NCBI GenBank assembly: GCA_964511625.1
Contig: CAZEJG010000013.1
Coordinates: 1-64,000 of the forward strand
Direction: 5' to 3'
DNA length: 64,000 nucleotides
Source: Pseudohoeflea sp964511625
Lineage (GTDB): Bacteria > Pseudomonadota > Alphaproteobacteria > Rhizobiales > Rhizobiaceae
In this document: one piece after another, positions 16,048 to 24,920 of the stretch
How the letters are laid out: each line of letters begins with the position of its first letter
Numbering within the stretch: position 1 is the stretch's first letter
Translations under genes and position numbers: made by a program
Notes under the pieces: model-generated
The model's input: only the letters and a program-made list of their open reading frames with translations
What the model was told of the DNA's origin: nothing
Database searches by the model: none

Positions 16048-17583
16048 TTACGCTTCTGCGGGCTGCCCGGCGGGCTGCGTCGTCCAGGCCAATAGGGCCG
16101 ACAGGAAGCAGCAGCCGGCGATGGTCCAGGCGATCGCCGCAAAGGCTGCGTCGCTTGCTGCCAGCCGCAGCGCCTCGGTGTCAGCGGGTAGCCCGGACGC
16201 CGGTTCACCGAAACCGGGGATGTCGCCCGCGGCAGCGCCAAGATGGGCAGCATAGACGAGCGCCGCCAGACTGCCCATCGCCGCCACCGCCACCAGACCG
16301 GCGATGCGCGACAGCGCATTGTTGATCCCCGAGGCGGCCCCCGTGTCCGCGTCCTCGACCGAGGTCATCACCGCGGTCGAGAGCGGTGAAACGACGAGCG
16401 CCATGCCGAGCCCCATCAGGATCATCATCGGGAACACTGCTTCCCAGAACAGATGCAGGCCGGAACCGACCACGATCGCCAGGCCGCCGAAGGCGAGGCC
16501 GACGACCGTGCTGCCTGCGGTGATCGGCAGTCGCGGTCCGATCCGGTCCGACAGGCGACCGACCGGGCCGGAAAGGAGCGCGATCGAGGCCGACAGCGGA
16601 ATGAACAGGAACCCGGCTGTCGCCGGCGAAATCCCCCAGCCGGCGATCAGCAGCATCGGCAGGTAGAACAGGTTGGCCGACAGCGCGAAATAGAGAACGA
16701 AGGTCGCCGCGTTGGCGCCCGCGAAGGCCGGGATCGCAAAGAGCCGCAGATTGACCATCGGTGCCTTGACCCGCAATTCGTAGATCACGAACACCACCAG
16801 CGCCACGAGCCCGCCGGCCATCAGCGCGATCGCCCGCACGGGGGCCGTCGTCCCGCTTTCCGCCACCACCGCCGTCAGTCCCCAGGCCAGAGCCCCGAAG
16901 GCCACGATCGCCAGCGCCGCGCCGCCAAAATCGAGCTTCTTCCTCTCGCCAGGCGGATCGTCGGGCACACGGGTGAGGAGATAGATGGCGATCGCGCCGA
17001 GCGGCAGGTTGATAGCGAAGATCATCCGCCAGGCGCCGTCGCCGAAAACCGAGAGGATGCCGCCGCCGAGCACCGGGCCGATGGCCGTCGTCAGCGCCGA
17101 GGCGGCCGCCCAGAGACCGATCGCCCGGCCGCGCTCGCCCTTCGGATAGGCCTTGGCGATGATCGCGAGACTGCCCGGGATCATCAGTGCCGCGCCGATG
17201 CCCTGAAATCCGCGCGCCAGGATCAGCGTGCCCGCCGAGGGCACCAGCGCACAGACGAGCGAGGTAAGAACGAAGACGACGATGCCGGCGATGAAGGTCC
17301 GCCTGAGCCCGAACCTGTCGCCGGCCCCGCCGCCGACCAGGATCAGCGCCGAGAGCGTCAGGGCATAGGCGTTGGAGATCCATTGCGCGTCTGCGAGCGA
17401 GGCGCCGAGATCGGCGCGGATCGCCGGCATCGCCACCGAGACCACCGATCCGTCGATGAAGCCGAGCGCCGAAGCGAGGATCGCGGCGATCAGCACGAAG
17501 CGGCGCTTCGTCTCGGGACAGAACGTCTGGCCCGTACGGGTGTCGGCGGCTTGTTCGAATGGGACTTCGGGCGCTTTCTGCAT
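16048..17583 (-). CDS. DHA2-type MFS drug:H+ antiporter
   Basis: About 511 residues with 14 hydrophobic segments, the size of the EmrB/QacA (DHA2) group. Motifs: SALGFIDGSVVSVAMPAI in helix 1 (motif D1), GDRFGLRR in the first cytoplasmic loop (motif A), and RGFQGIGAALMIPGSLAII in helix 4 (motif B). It exports drugs or metabolites using proton motive force. The ATG at 17583 (MQKAPEVPFEQ) is chosen; an upstream opening to 17652 adds a basic, non-conserved stretch. No EmrA-type adaptor or TetR regulator is adjacent. It is divergent from the oxidoreductase gene. Confidence 0.87.
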   Translation of the reverse strand: MQKAPEVPFEQAADTRTGQTFCPETKRRFVLIAAILASALGFIDGSVVSVAMPAIRADLGASLADAQWISNAYALTLSALILVGGGAGDRFGLRRTFIAGIVVFVLTSLVCALVPSAGTLILARGFQGIGAALMIPGSLAIIAKAYPKGERGRAIGLWAAASALTTAIGPVLGGGILSVFGDGAWRMIFAINLPLGAIAIYLLTRVPDDPPGERKKLDFGGAALAIVAFGALAWGLTAVVAESGTTAPVRAIALMAGGLVALVVFVIYELRVKAPMVNLRLFAIPAFAGANAATFVLYFALSANLFYLPMLLIAGWGISPATAGFLFIPLSASIALLSGPVGRLSDRIGPRLPITAGSTVVGLAFGGLAIVVGSGLHLFWEAVFPMMILMGLGMALVVSPLSTAVMTSVEDADTGAASGINNALSRIAGLVAVAAMGSLAALVYAAHLGAAAGDIPGFGEPASGLPADTEALRLAASDAAFAAIAWTIAGCCFLSALLAWTTQPAGQPAEA

Positions 17584-17735
17584 GGCGATGACCCTAGTCT
17601 CGATCCGCCGGGCTGGATAGTGCGGTTGAAGTGTCCGCCGCGAGCCTTGCAATTCCGGCGCGAAGCGGGTTTCCTGCGCGCCGATCGAAAAGGGACCGCC
17701 CGCGCAAGGCGAAGTCCGTGCAAGGGAGAGATATC

Positions 17736-18722
17736 ATGTTTCGTTGGGGTGTATTGTCGACGGCCAAGATCGGTCGCGAATTCGTCGTGCCGCAGATCCA
17801 GGACAGCGTGAACGGCATCGTCGCCGGCGTCGCCAGCCGCGACATCACGCGCGCCGAGGAGTTCGCCAAGCGCTTCCAGATCGCCAAGGCCTACGGCTCG
17901 TACGAGGACATGCTCAACGATCCGGAGATCGACGGCGTCTATATCCCGCTGCCGACCTCGCAGCACATCGAGTGGACCGTCAAGGCGGCCGAGGCCGGCA
18001 AGCACGTGCTGTGCGAAAAGCCGATCGCGCTCAAGGCCGAGGAGATCGAACCGGTGATCGCCGCGCGCGACAAGGCCGGTGTCGTGATCTCCGAAGCCTA
18101 CATGGTCACCTATCACCCGCAGTGGCTGAAAGTGCGCGAGCTGATCGCTGATGGTGCCATCGGGCGTCTTGTCCACGTCCAGGGCGCGTTTTCCTACTTC
18201 AACGTCGACCCTGACAACATGCGCAACCGCCCGGAACTCGGCGGCGGCGGCCTGCCCGACATTGGCGTTTATCCGACGGTCTCGACCCGGTTCTCGACCG
18301 GCAAGGAGCCGCAGAAGGTGCGCTCCATCGTCCATCGCGATCCGAACTTCGGCACCGACATCTTCGCCGACGTCACCGCCGATTTCGGCGATTTCACCAT
18401 GAGCTTCTACGTCTCGACCCAGATGGCCGCGCGCCAGCTGATGGTCTTCCACGGCGACAAGGGCTTCATCGAGGTCACGGCACCCTTCAACGCCATAGAG
18501 TGGGGGATGCCGGAAGTCACCGTCCATTCGGCAGGGCATGACAAGGCCGACGTCTACCGCTTCGCCGGTGTCCGCCAGTACCGGGTCGAGGCCGAGAATT
18601 TCGTCCGTCACGTCGAGGGCGAGGGCAACCCGATCTTCACGCTCGAGGATTCGGTGAAGAACCAGAAGTTTATCGACGCGATCTACCGCGCCGCCGACAA
18701 GGACGGTTGGGAAACGGTCTGA
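17736..18722 (+). CDS. Gfo/Idh/MocA-family oxidoreductase
   Basis: 328 residues from the ATG at 17736, which follows GGGAGAG. It has an N-terminal Rossmann fold (FRWGVLSTAKIGREFVVPQI), the family's catalytic Lys in the EKPI motif (HVLCEKPIALKAEE), and EAYMVTYHPQW followed by a beta-sheet domain with GGGGLPDIGVYP. It should oxidise or reduce a sugar, polyol or related substrate with NAD(P). Single gene; no sugar transporter nearby. The substrate cannot be assigned. A longer opening upstream to 17631 overlaps the divergent MFS promoter region and lacks conservation. Confidence 0.88.
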   Translation: MFRWGVLSTAKIGREFVVPQIQDSVNGIVAGVASRDITRAEEFAKRFQIAKAYGSYEDMLNDPEIDGVYIPLPTSQHIEWTVKAAEAGKHVLCEKPIALKAEEIEPVIAARDKAGVVISEAYMVTYHPQWLKVRELIADGAIGRLVHVQGAFSYFNVDPDNMRNRPELGGGGLPDIGVYPTVSTRFSTGKEPQKVRSIVHRDPNFGTDIFADVTADFGDFTMSFYVSTQMAARQLMVFHGDKGFIEVTAPFNAIEWGMPEVTVHSAGHDKADVYRFAGVRQYRVEAENFVRHVEGEGNPIFTLEDSVKNQKFIDAIYRAADKDGWETV

Positions 18723-18729
18723 TCCGGGA

Positions 18730-19128
18730 TCAGGGCAGTTCGCTTTCCGTCGGCGGCTTGCCGAAGACGAAGCGGGAATAGCCCAGATAGGAGAAAACCG
18801 TCGCCGAAGCGGAGCCTAGGATCAGCGCCACATAGGGCGACACCTTGGGCGCGATCAGGATGATGATCGAGTAGACGCAGTAATTAAGCAGCGCCGAGCC
18901 GAGCCCGACGCTGCCGTAACGCGCGCCTTCGCTTCTCAGCGGTCGGCCCGAGGCGTGGAAGGTGAAGCGCCGGTTGATGTACCAAGTGCATCCCATGGCG
19001 GCGGCGATCGCCAGCGCCCGGCCGAAATAGGGACCGATCGGTGTGTAGGCGAGCGCGAGGTAGAGCACGCCGGTATCGACCAGGAACCCGGTCCCCCCGG
19101 CGATGGCGAATGAAATGAACTTCTTCAT
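18730..19128 (-). CDS. GtrA-family membrane protein
   Basis: 132 residues with four hydrophobic helices. FAIAGGTGFLVDTGVLYLAL and WYINRRFTFHAS are the GtrA signature. GtrA proteins are thought to flip polyprenyl-phosphate-linked sugars across the inner membrane. It overlaps the upstream GT2 gene by 4 nt (ATGA type), so the two are translationally coupled. Together with that GT2 and the divergent GT-C-like protein it fits the three-part glycosylation scheme known from Gtr systems. Confidence 0.9.
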   Translation of the reverse strand: MKKFISFAIAGGTGFLVDTGVLYLALAYTPIGPYFGRALAIAAAMGCTWYINRRFTFHASGRPLRSEGARYGSVGLGSALLNYCVYSIIILIAPKVSPYVALILGSASATVFSYLGYSRFVFGKPPTESELP

Positions 19129-20168
19129 GCTGCCTTGCGTGATCTCGCGGATTTTTCCCCTGTGCCTTTAACGGCGTCTTCGAGATTTGTCGAATGCGCG
19201 GTGCTTGAAGGACGTTCATGACGGCGTCCGCAGTGGGCGGCGGGATGCGAGAGGTAGTGGATGCGCTTCTGCTCCACACGGCCGCGGGCGACCGAATCGA
19301 GAATCATCCCGGCCGAGAAGATCATCAGCGCCATCATCATCAGCGCCATCGCCAGCACCCAGGTGGGCATGCGGCTGACGAGACCCGTGAGGAAATACTC
19401 GTTGAGCACCGGCACCATCAGCATGAGCGACAGCGACATGACGGCGAGGCTCACATAGCTGAAGAAATAGAACGGCCGGGTTTCCTTCATCAGCATGGCA
19501 AGCATCCAGAGAATGCGTCCGCCGTCCCGGAAGGTGGAGAGCTTGGATTCCGAGCCCTCCGGCCGGCGGCCGTAATCGAGCTCGAGTTCGCTGACCGGCA
19601 GCTTCAGCACCGAGGCATGGACGCTCATTTCCGTTTCGATCTCGAACCCGCCCGATACCGCCGGGAAGCTCTTGACGAACCGGCGGCTGAAAGCGCGGTA
19701 GCCCGAGAAGATGTCGGAGAACTCGGTGCCGAACATCATCCGGTAGACCCGGTTGAAAAGCGAGTTGCCGAAAGCGTGGCCGCGGCGGCCGGCATCCGCC
19801 TTCACCCCGCGCCGCGTGCCAACCACCATGTCGCAGCGTTCTGTCAGCAGCGTGCGGATCAGTTCCGCGCCGTCGGCCGGGGCATAGGTGCCGTCGCCGT
19901 CGGCCATCAGATAGATGTCGGCGTCGATATCCGAGAACATCCGGCGAACCACATGGCCCTTGCCCTGCCGCAGTTCGCGCACCACGGTGGCGCCCGCAAG
20001 AGCTGCCCTGAGTGCCGTGTCGTCGGAGGAATTGTTGTCGTAGACGTAGATGCGCGCGCCGGGCAGGGCCGCGCGAAAACCCTCGACCACAGGGCCGATG
20101 GTTCTCGCCTCGTTGTAGCAGGGCAGCAGAACGGCAATCTCGAGATCGTCCAGCAGGCCGTCGGTCAT
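19125..20168 (-). CDS. GT2 glycosyltransferase (polyprenyl-phosphate sugar synthase type)
   Basis: 347 residues. The N-terminal GT-A domain has IAVLLPCYNEARTIGPVVEG, YVYDNNSSDD and the metal-binding MADGDGTYAP, followed by VVGTRRG and SDIFSGYRAFSRRF, and FEIETEMSVHA, all typical of DPM1/GtrB-like enzymes that load a sugar onto polyprenyl phosphate. Two C-terminal membrane helices (around residues 235-295) anchor it. The ATG at 20168 follows GGAGG; the TTG at 20180 is less likely. It overlaps gtrA downstream. The C-terminal tail after the helices is long, basic and not recognisable. Confidence 0.88.
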   Translation of the reverse strand: MTDGLLDDLEIAVLLPCYNEARTIGPVVEGFRAALPGARIYVYDNNSSDDTALRAALAGATVVRELRQGKGHVVRRMFSDIDADIYLMADGDGTYAPADGAELIRTLLTERCDMVVGTRRGVKADAGRRGHAFGNSLFNRVYRMMFGTEFSDIFSGYRAFSRRFVKSFPAVSGGFEIETEMSVHASVLKLPVSELELDYGRRPEGSESKLSTFRDGGRILWMLAMLMKETRPFYFFSYVSLAVMSLSLMLMVPVLNEYFLTGLVSRMPTWVLAMALMMMALMIFSAGMILDSVARGRVEQKRIHYLSHPAAHCGRRHERPSSTAHSTNLEDAVKGTGEKSARSRKAA

Positions 20169-20286
20169 TGAGTCCTCCAAGGGGCTCGCAAAGGGGGCGG
20201 GCAGGCGCGCAACGCGCTGCCTTTACTATTTCTTGAGAAGGTTAAGGCTAGGTTGCGCACCGTTCGGATTTCGACGGGAGCCTCCG

Positions 20287-22143
20287 GTGTCAGTGCGGGA
20301 AAACCTTCAATCCCCGGCCTTGCCCACCGACAGGCGCCTCGCTGGTCCCGGCGCGCTCGCCGGGCTCCATCGCCCGGTCTGGATCGCCTTCGCCCTCCTC
20401 GTCGGCCTCGTCGCCGTCATGCATGTGCTCTGGTATGTCGATTATGTCGGCAAGGACAATGACGACGTCATGCGCCTCGTCGTCGTCCGCGATCTCCTCG
20501 CCGGGCAGGGCTGGTTCGACCCGATGCAGTACCGCCTCGGGCTCGAGGGCGGAACGCCGATGCACTGGTCCCGTCTCATCGACCTGCCGATCGCCGCGCT
20601 GATCCTGTTCTTTTCGACCTTTCTGTCGCAGACCAGGGCCGAGGCCGCGGCGCTCTTTGTCTGGCCGCTCCTGACAACGATTCCGCTTCTCTATTCGGCT
20701 GCCGCCGGTTCCCGCCGGTTGAGCGGAGGCGCGGACAGCCGTGCGGCCGCCATCCTCGGGCTCGCCGCCGCCTTTCTTTTCGTGCTCTCGGTCGGACGTT
20801 TCCGTCCCGGTGCCATCGATCATCACAATGTCCAGATGGCGATCGTCGCGGTGCTCGCCGCCTGCCTGGTCCAGCCCTTTGCCCGCAGGTCGGCCTACAC
20901 GCTCGGCGGTTTTGTCGCCGCACTCGCAATCGCGGTAGGCGCCGAAACCACGCCGCAGATCGCCATCGCCTGCGCAACAGTGGCCGGACTCTGGCTCTGG
21001 TTCGGGGAAACCGCCCGCCGCGCCACGATCGCGTTCGGGCTGACGCTGGCGCTGGCGCTGACCGCCTTCTTCTATCTCACGATCCCGCCTGCCCGGTATG
21101 GTGCTGTCGTCTGCGACGCGCTCTCGCTCGGCTTCTACGCCATCGCAACGGTCGGTGCGGGCGGATTGTGCCTTGTCGCCGCAACGCTCTCGCGCCGCAG
21201 CCTGCCGGTTCGTCTGGTCGGGCTCGTTGCAGTCGGTGCCGCGACCGGGCTGACGACACTTCTGGTCGCGCCGCAATGTTTGTCCAACCCGCTGTCCAAC
21301 CTCGATCCGCTGCTGGTCCGGATGTGGCTCAGTTCGGTGACCGAAGCCCAGCCGGTCTGGCGACAGCTGGCCTACGAACCCTTCACCGCAGGCGGCTACT
21401 ATCTCGTTCCGCTGATCGCCCTCTTCTGCGCCGCTCTCGCCATCCGCCAGGGCCGCATGGTGCGCGAGCATCTGGTGCTGGTCGCCATGATCGCCGTCGC
21501 CTACGCCATTGCGCTCATCCAGGTTCGCGGCGCTGTCTTCTCCAATCTTCTGTCGATCTTCGTGCTCGCCCCCGTCGTTGCCGGCCTGCGCGCCCGCTCC
21601 AATGCCGATCCGAAGAACGGTACGAAGGGGCTGGCCTTCGCCGCCATGGCGCTCGCCTCCGTTCCCTTTGTATGGGCGCTCGCCGGAAGCCTTGTCTCCT
21701 CCGGCTATCACGCGCTTGCCGGCGAGACCGAAACCGCCGCGGTGGAAACCGACGAGGGCGCGGCCTGCCTGACGTCGGAGGCCATGGCGCCGCTTGCGGC
21801 CGAGCCCGACGGTGTCGTCGCCAACGTCTCCAATCTCGGCGCCACGGTGTTGCGTTACACCGGCCACCGCACGCTTTCGGCGCCCTACCACCGTAACCAG
21901 GCAGGCATGCTCGCCGAACTCCATATCGGTCTGTCACCGCGCGAAGAGGCACGACGCTATCTCGATGCGGCAGGCGTCACGCTCGTCGCCTTCTGTGGAT
22001 CCGACCCGCAGATCGGCAATTTCGAGCGCGACGCTCCCGACGGGCTCTATGCGCAGCTCAGGAAGGGACAAGTGCCCGACTGGCTCGAGCCGGTACCGGG
22101 AACGCTCGGAAAGCCGCTCGAGATCTTCCGCTACCGGCCCTGA
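20287..22143 (+). CDS. Large polytopic membrane protein, GT-C glycosyltransferase-like
   Basis: About 618 residues with roughly a dozen membrane helices and a C-terminal soluble domain (after about residue 490) with GVVANVSNLGATVLRYTGHR and LVAFCGSDPQ. After the first helix comes an acidic loop, GKDNDDVMRLVVVRDLLAGQ, then MHWSRLIDLPIA and RPGAIDHHNVQ. An Asp-rich first periplasmic loop is the hallmark of GT-C enzymes, which use lipid-linked sugar donors; the DHHN motif recalls STT3-type proteins. The assignment is by topology and motif, not a firm family match. The GTG at 20287 has GGGAG 6 nt upstream. It is divergent from the GT2-GtrA pair. Confidence 0.65.
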   Translation: MSVRENLQSPALPTDRRLAGPGALAGLHRPVWIAFALLVGLVAVMHVLWYVDYVGKDNDDVMRLVVVRDLLAGQGWFDPMQYRLGLEGGTPMHWSRLIDLPIAALILFFSTFLSQTRAEAAALFVWPLLTTIPLLYSAAAGSRRLSGGADSRAAAILGLAAAFLFVLSVGRFRPGAIDHHNVQMAIVAVLAACLVQPFARRSAYTLGGFVAALAIAVGAETTPQIAIACATVAGLWLWFGETARRATIAFGLTLALALTAFFYLTIPPARYGAVVCDALSLGFYAIATVGAGGLCLVAATLSRRSLPVRLVGLVAVGAATGLTTLLVAPQCLSNPLSNLDPLLVRMWLSSVTEAQPVWRQLAYEPFTAGGYYLVPLIALFCAALAIRQGRMVREHLVLVAMIAVAYAIALIQVRGAVFSNLLSIFVLAPVVAGLRARSNADPKNGTKGLAFAAMALASVPFVWALAGSLVSSGYHALAGETETAAVETDEGAACLTSEAMAPLAAEPDGVVANVSNLGATVLRYTGHRTLSAPYHRNQAGMLAELHIGLSPREEARRYLDAAGVTLVAFCGSDPQIGNFERDAPDGLYAQLRKGQVPDWLEPVPGTLGKPLEIFRYRP

Positions 22144-22223
22144 CCGGGCGGTTTGCAAGAGACGGGCGCGGCTGTATCCTCTGAGAAGGTGATTTGCGCG
22201 CCGATGTCGCGCTGGAGGAAGAA

Positions 22224-23246
22224 TTGATCCATTTCGGCATGTTTGCCCGCCTGATGCGCGCGGCTCTCCTTTTCGGCGCAGCGGCGGCCTCGATCCCGGC
22301 GGCCGCGGCAGCCGACGGCAATGCCGTCGCCAAGCAGCTCTTCGGCCACGTCAAGCTGCCCGCCGCGATCGCCTCCGAGCCGCACGGCTTTTATTCCAAG
22401 GGCTGCATCGCGGGCGCAGTGGCGATCCCCACCGACGGCCCGACCTGGCAGGCCATGCGCCTGTCGCGCAACCGGCGTTGGGGCCATCCCGACATGATCG
22501 CGCTGATCGAGCGGCTTTCGCGTGAGGCTGCTCAGCAGGACGGCTGGCCGGGTCTCCTGATTGGCGACATCTCGCAGCCGCGCGGCGGGCCGATGCTCTC
22601 CGGGCATGCGTCCCACCAGATGGGGCTCGACGCCGACATCTGGCTCAATCCGATGCCGAACCGCACGCTGACTGTGCGCGAACGCGAGGACATTTCCGCC
22701 GTCTCCATGCTCAAGGGCGATACGCTCTATGTCGACCCGAACCGCTGGACCGACGCCCATGCGCGGCTGATCGTCCGGGCGGCGAGCTACCCGGAAGTCG
22801 AGCGCATCTTCGTCCATCCGGGCATCAAGAAGAAGCTCTGCGACACCTGGAAGGGCGACCGCTCGGCCTTCAACAAGATCCGTCCCTACTGGGGACACCA
22901 CTATCACTTCCATATCCGGATGAGCTGCCCGAAGGGCGCGCGCGATTGCAAGTCGCAGGCCGCGCCGCCCGCCGGCGACGGCTGCGACAAGTCGCTCGCC
23001 TGGTGGTTTACCGACGAACCCTGGAAGCCGGCCAAGCCCGCCAAGCCGGGGGAAAAGCCCAAGCCGAAACGCGAAATGCGGCTGTCGGAGCTGCCGGCCG
23101 CCTGCGCCCGCGTCATCGATGCGCCGTCGCCGTCCTCGGAGGCCGCGGTGACATTCGAGCCCGGCATGGCCGTCATGCGGGCGAGCGCTTCCACGGTCCT
23201 TCCGTCCGCCAACATCCCCGTGCCGACGCCCCGGCCTGTCAACTGA
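22224..23246 (+). CDS. mepA: Penicillin-insensitive murein DD-endopeptidase MepA
   Basis: About 340 residues. The signal peptide is MFARLMRAALLFGAAAAS then IPAAAAADG. The LAS metallopeptidase zinc site is visible: SGHASHQMGLDADIWL (His and Asp ligands) and GHHYHFHIRM (third ligand). MepA cleaves the D-Ala-mDAP crosslinks of peptidoglycan in the periplasm. The TTG at 22224 lies 5 nt after GGAGG, whereas the ATG at 22239 is 20 nt away, so TTG is preferred. After the catalytic domain there is a Lys/Pro-rich linker (KPAKPAKPGEKPKPKREM) and a Cys-containing tail absent from E. coli MepA. Confidence 0.92.
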   Translation: MIHFGMFARLMRAALLFGAAAASIPAAAAADGNAVAKQLFGHVKLPAAIASEPHGFYSKGCIAGAVAIPTDGPTWQAMRLSRNRRWGHPDMIALIERLSREAAQQDGWPGLLIGDISQPRGGPMLSGHASHQMGLDADIWLNPMPNRTLTVREREDISAVSMLKGDTLYVDPNRWTDAHARLIVRAASYPEVERIFVHPGIKKKLCDTWKGDRSAFNKIRPYWGHHYHFHIRMSCPKGARDCKSQAAPPAGDGCDKSLAWWFTDEPWKPAKPAKPGEKPKPKREMRLSELPAACARVIDAPSPSSEAAVTFEPGMAVMRASASTVLPSANIPVPTPRPVN

Positions 23247-23365
23247 TTGACATGTCGCGAGACTAAGCGAGGAGGCTTCCCGTGATCGCCGCCTTTACAG
23301 ACACCCGGAAATAGCTCTAATCCAACGTTCAAATCGTTTTAAATTCCGAGACCGCAAGCAGACTG

Positions 23366-23767
23366 ATGAAGCCCGGCCAGAAAATAGCGCTGATCGCCCA
23401 TGATCAGATGAAGGACGAGATGGCCGATTTCGCTCGCGCTCATGCGACGCAACTGGCGCGCTACGGCATTGTCGCCACCGGCACCACCGGCGGCCGCATC
23501 CTCGAGGCCTGCCCCGATCTGGACCTCACCCCGATGAAGAGCGGACCGCTCGGGGGCGATCAGCAGATCGGCGCCCTCATCGCCACCGGCGAGGTCGGGC
23601 TGCTGATCTTTTTCGTCGACCCGCTGACCGCCATGCCGCATGATGTCGACGTCAAGGCGCTGACACGGCTGGCGATCGTCTACGACATTCCCATGGCGCT
23701 CAATGCCGCCACCGCCAAGACCCTGCTGTCCTCGATCCGCGACGAAGCCGCCCGGAGCGGCGGCTGA
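23366..23767 (+). CDS. mgsA: Methylglyoxal synthase
   Basis: 133 residues. KIALIAHDQMKDEMADFA with the N-terminal His/Asp, ATGTTGGRILEACPDL binding phosphate, MKSGPLGGDQQIGALIATGEV with the catalytic Asp, and LIFFVDPLTAMPHDVDVKAL are all MgsA motifs. It converts dihydroxyacetone phosphate to methylglyoxal, a bypass of lower glycolysis during phosphate shortage. It begins the conserved rhizobial run mgsA-glk-ABC-dapB-gpmA and is 30 nt from glk. Confidence 0.96.
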   Translation: MKPGQKIALIAHDQMKDEMADFARAHATQLARYGIVATGTTGGRILEACPDLDLTPMKSGPLGGDQQIGALIATGEVGLLIFFVDPLTAMPHDVDVKALTRLAIVYDIPMALNAATAKTLLSSIRDEAARSGG

Positions 23768-23797
23768 GCGGACGGACGGCCCTGACAGGATACCGAG

Positions 23798-24823
23798 ATG
23801 CAGACTGGCCACGACACCAACACCTCCATCGCCTTTCCGGTGCTCATCGGGGATATCGGCGGCACCAATGCCCGCTTCGCCATCCTCGTCGACGCCTTTG
23901 CCGCGCCGAAGGAATTCCCGGTCATCCCGACGGCCTCCTACAAGACCATCGACGAGGCCATCCAGCGCGGCGTGCTCGACAAGACCTCGGTGCAGCCGCG
24001 CTCGGCGGTGCTCGCCATCGCCGGGCCGATCAAGGACGACGAAGTCGATCTCACCAACGCCCCGTGGATCGTCAAGCCGCGCCAGATGATCGCCGAACTC
24101 GGCTTCAAGGACGTCATCCTCATCAACGACTTCGAGGCGCAGGCCATGGCCACCACCTCGGTCGAGCAGAAATATCTCGAGAAGATCGGTGGTGGCGAAG
24201 TTCGTCAGGCCGCCTCCCGCGTCGTTCTCGGCCCTGGAACCGGTCTCGGTGTCGCCGGCCTGGTGCATGCCCGTCACACCTGGTATCCGGTGCCGGGAGA
24301 GGGCGGCCACATGGACATCGGCCCGCGCAGCGACCGCGACTTCGAGCTGTTTTCGCACTACGAGCGCATCGAGGGCCGCATCTCGGGCGAACAGCTGATC
24401 TGCGGCCGCGGCCTGATGAACATCTATCGCGCCGTCTGCAAGGCCGACGGCCGGGACGTCAAGGCGGCAAGCCCTGCGGAAGTCACCTCTGCCGGTCTCG
24501 ACGGCATGGATCCGGCCGCCGTCGAGACACTCGAACTCTTCTGCACCTATCTCGGCCGGCTGGCCGGCGACCTGGCGCTGGTCTTCATGGCCCGCGGCGG
24601 CGTCTACCTGTCGGGCGGCATCGCCCAGATCGTGCTTCCGGTGCTGCGTCACCCCGGCTTCCGCCAGGCCTTCGAGGACAAGGCGCCGCACGGCGAGATC
24701 ATGCGACAGATACCGACCTTCGTCGTCACGCATCCGCTGGCAGCCCTTTCCGGCATGGCGGCCTATGCGCGCACCCCGGTCCTCTTCGGTCTGGCGACAG
24801 AAGGACGCCGCTGGAGGGCATAG
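23798..24823 (+). CDS. glk: Glucokinase
   Basis: 341 residues. LIGDIGGTNARFAIL is the ATP phosphate-1 motif and AIAGPIKDDEVDLTNAPW the sugar-binding part. LINDFEAQAMA carries the catalytic Asp, GPGTGLGVAG the phosphate-2 motif, and PGEGGHMDIGP the conserved hexokinase/Glk segment. It phosphorylates glucose for the Entner-Doudoroff or pentose phosphate routes in the cytosol. The sugar-binding and nucleotide motifs are those of the bacterial Glk (COG0837) branch, not ROK kinases, since the ROK zinc-binding Cys cluster is absent. Confidence 0.95.
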   Translation: MQTGHDTNTSIAFPVLIGDIGGTNARFAILVDAFAAPKEFPVIPTASYKTIDEAIQRGVLDKTSVQPRSAVLAIAGPIKDDEVDLTNAPWIVKPRQMIAELGFKDVILINDFEAQAMATTSVEQKYLEKIGGGEVRQAASRVVLGPGTGLGVAGLVHARHTWYPVPGEGGHMDIGPRSDRDFELFSHYERIEGRISGEQLICGRGLMNIYRAVCKADGRDVKAASPAEVTSAGLDGMDPAAVETLELFCTYLGRLAGDLALVFMARGGVYLSGGIAQIVLPVLRHPGFRQAFEDKAPHGEIMRQIPTFVVTHPLAALSGMAAYARTPVLFGLATEGRRWRA

Positions 24824-24920
24824 GCAAAGCCGGCCGAAAGGGCTATAGAGCCCCCGCCGGACGGGCGGCGCCTATGGTGTGCCCGGGCGGCGGCATGGAA
24901 AATCGGAACGGGACTGGCCA

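Noticed and set aside
23318..23345. T-loop-like GTTCAAATC before mgsA, checked as a tRNA
   Set aside because: No acceptor, D or anticodon stems can be formed around it.
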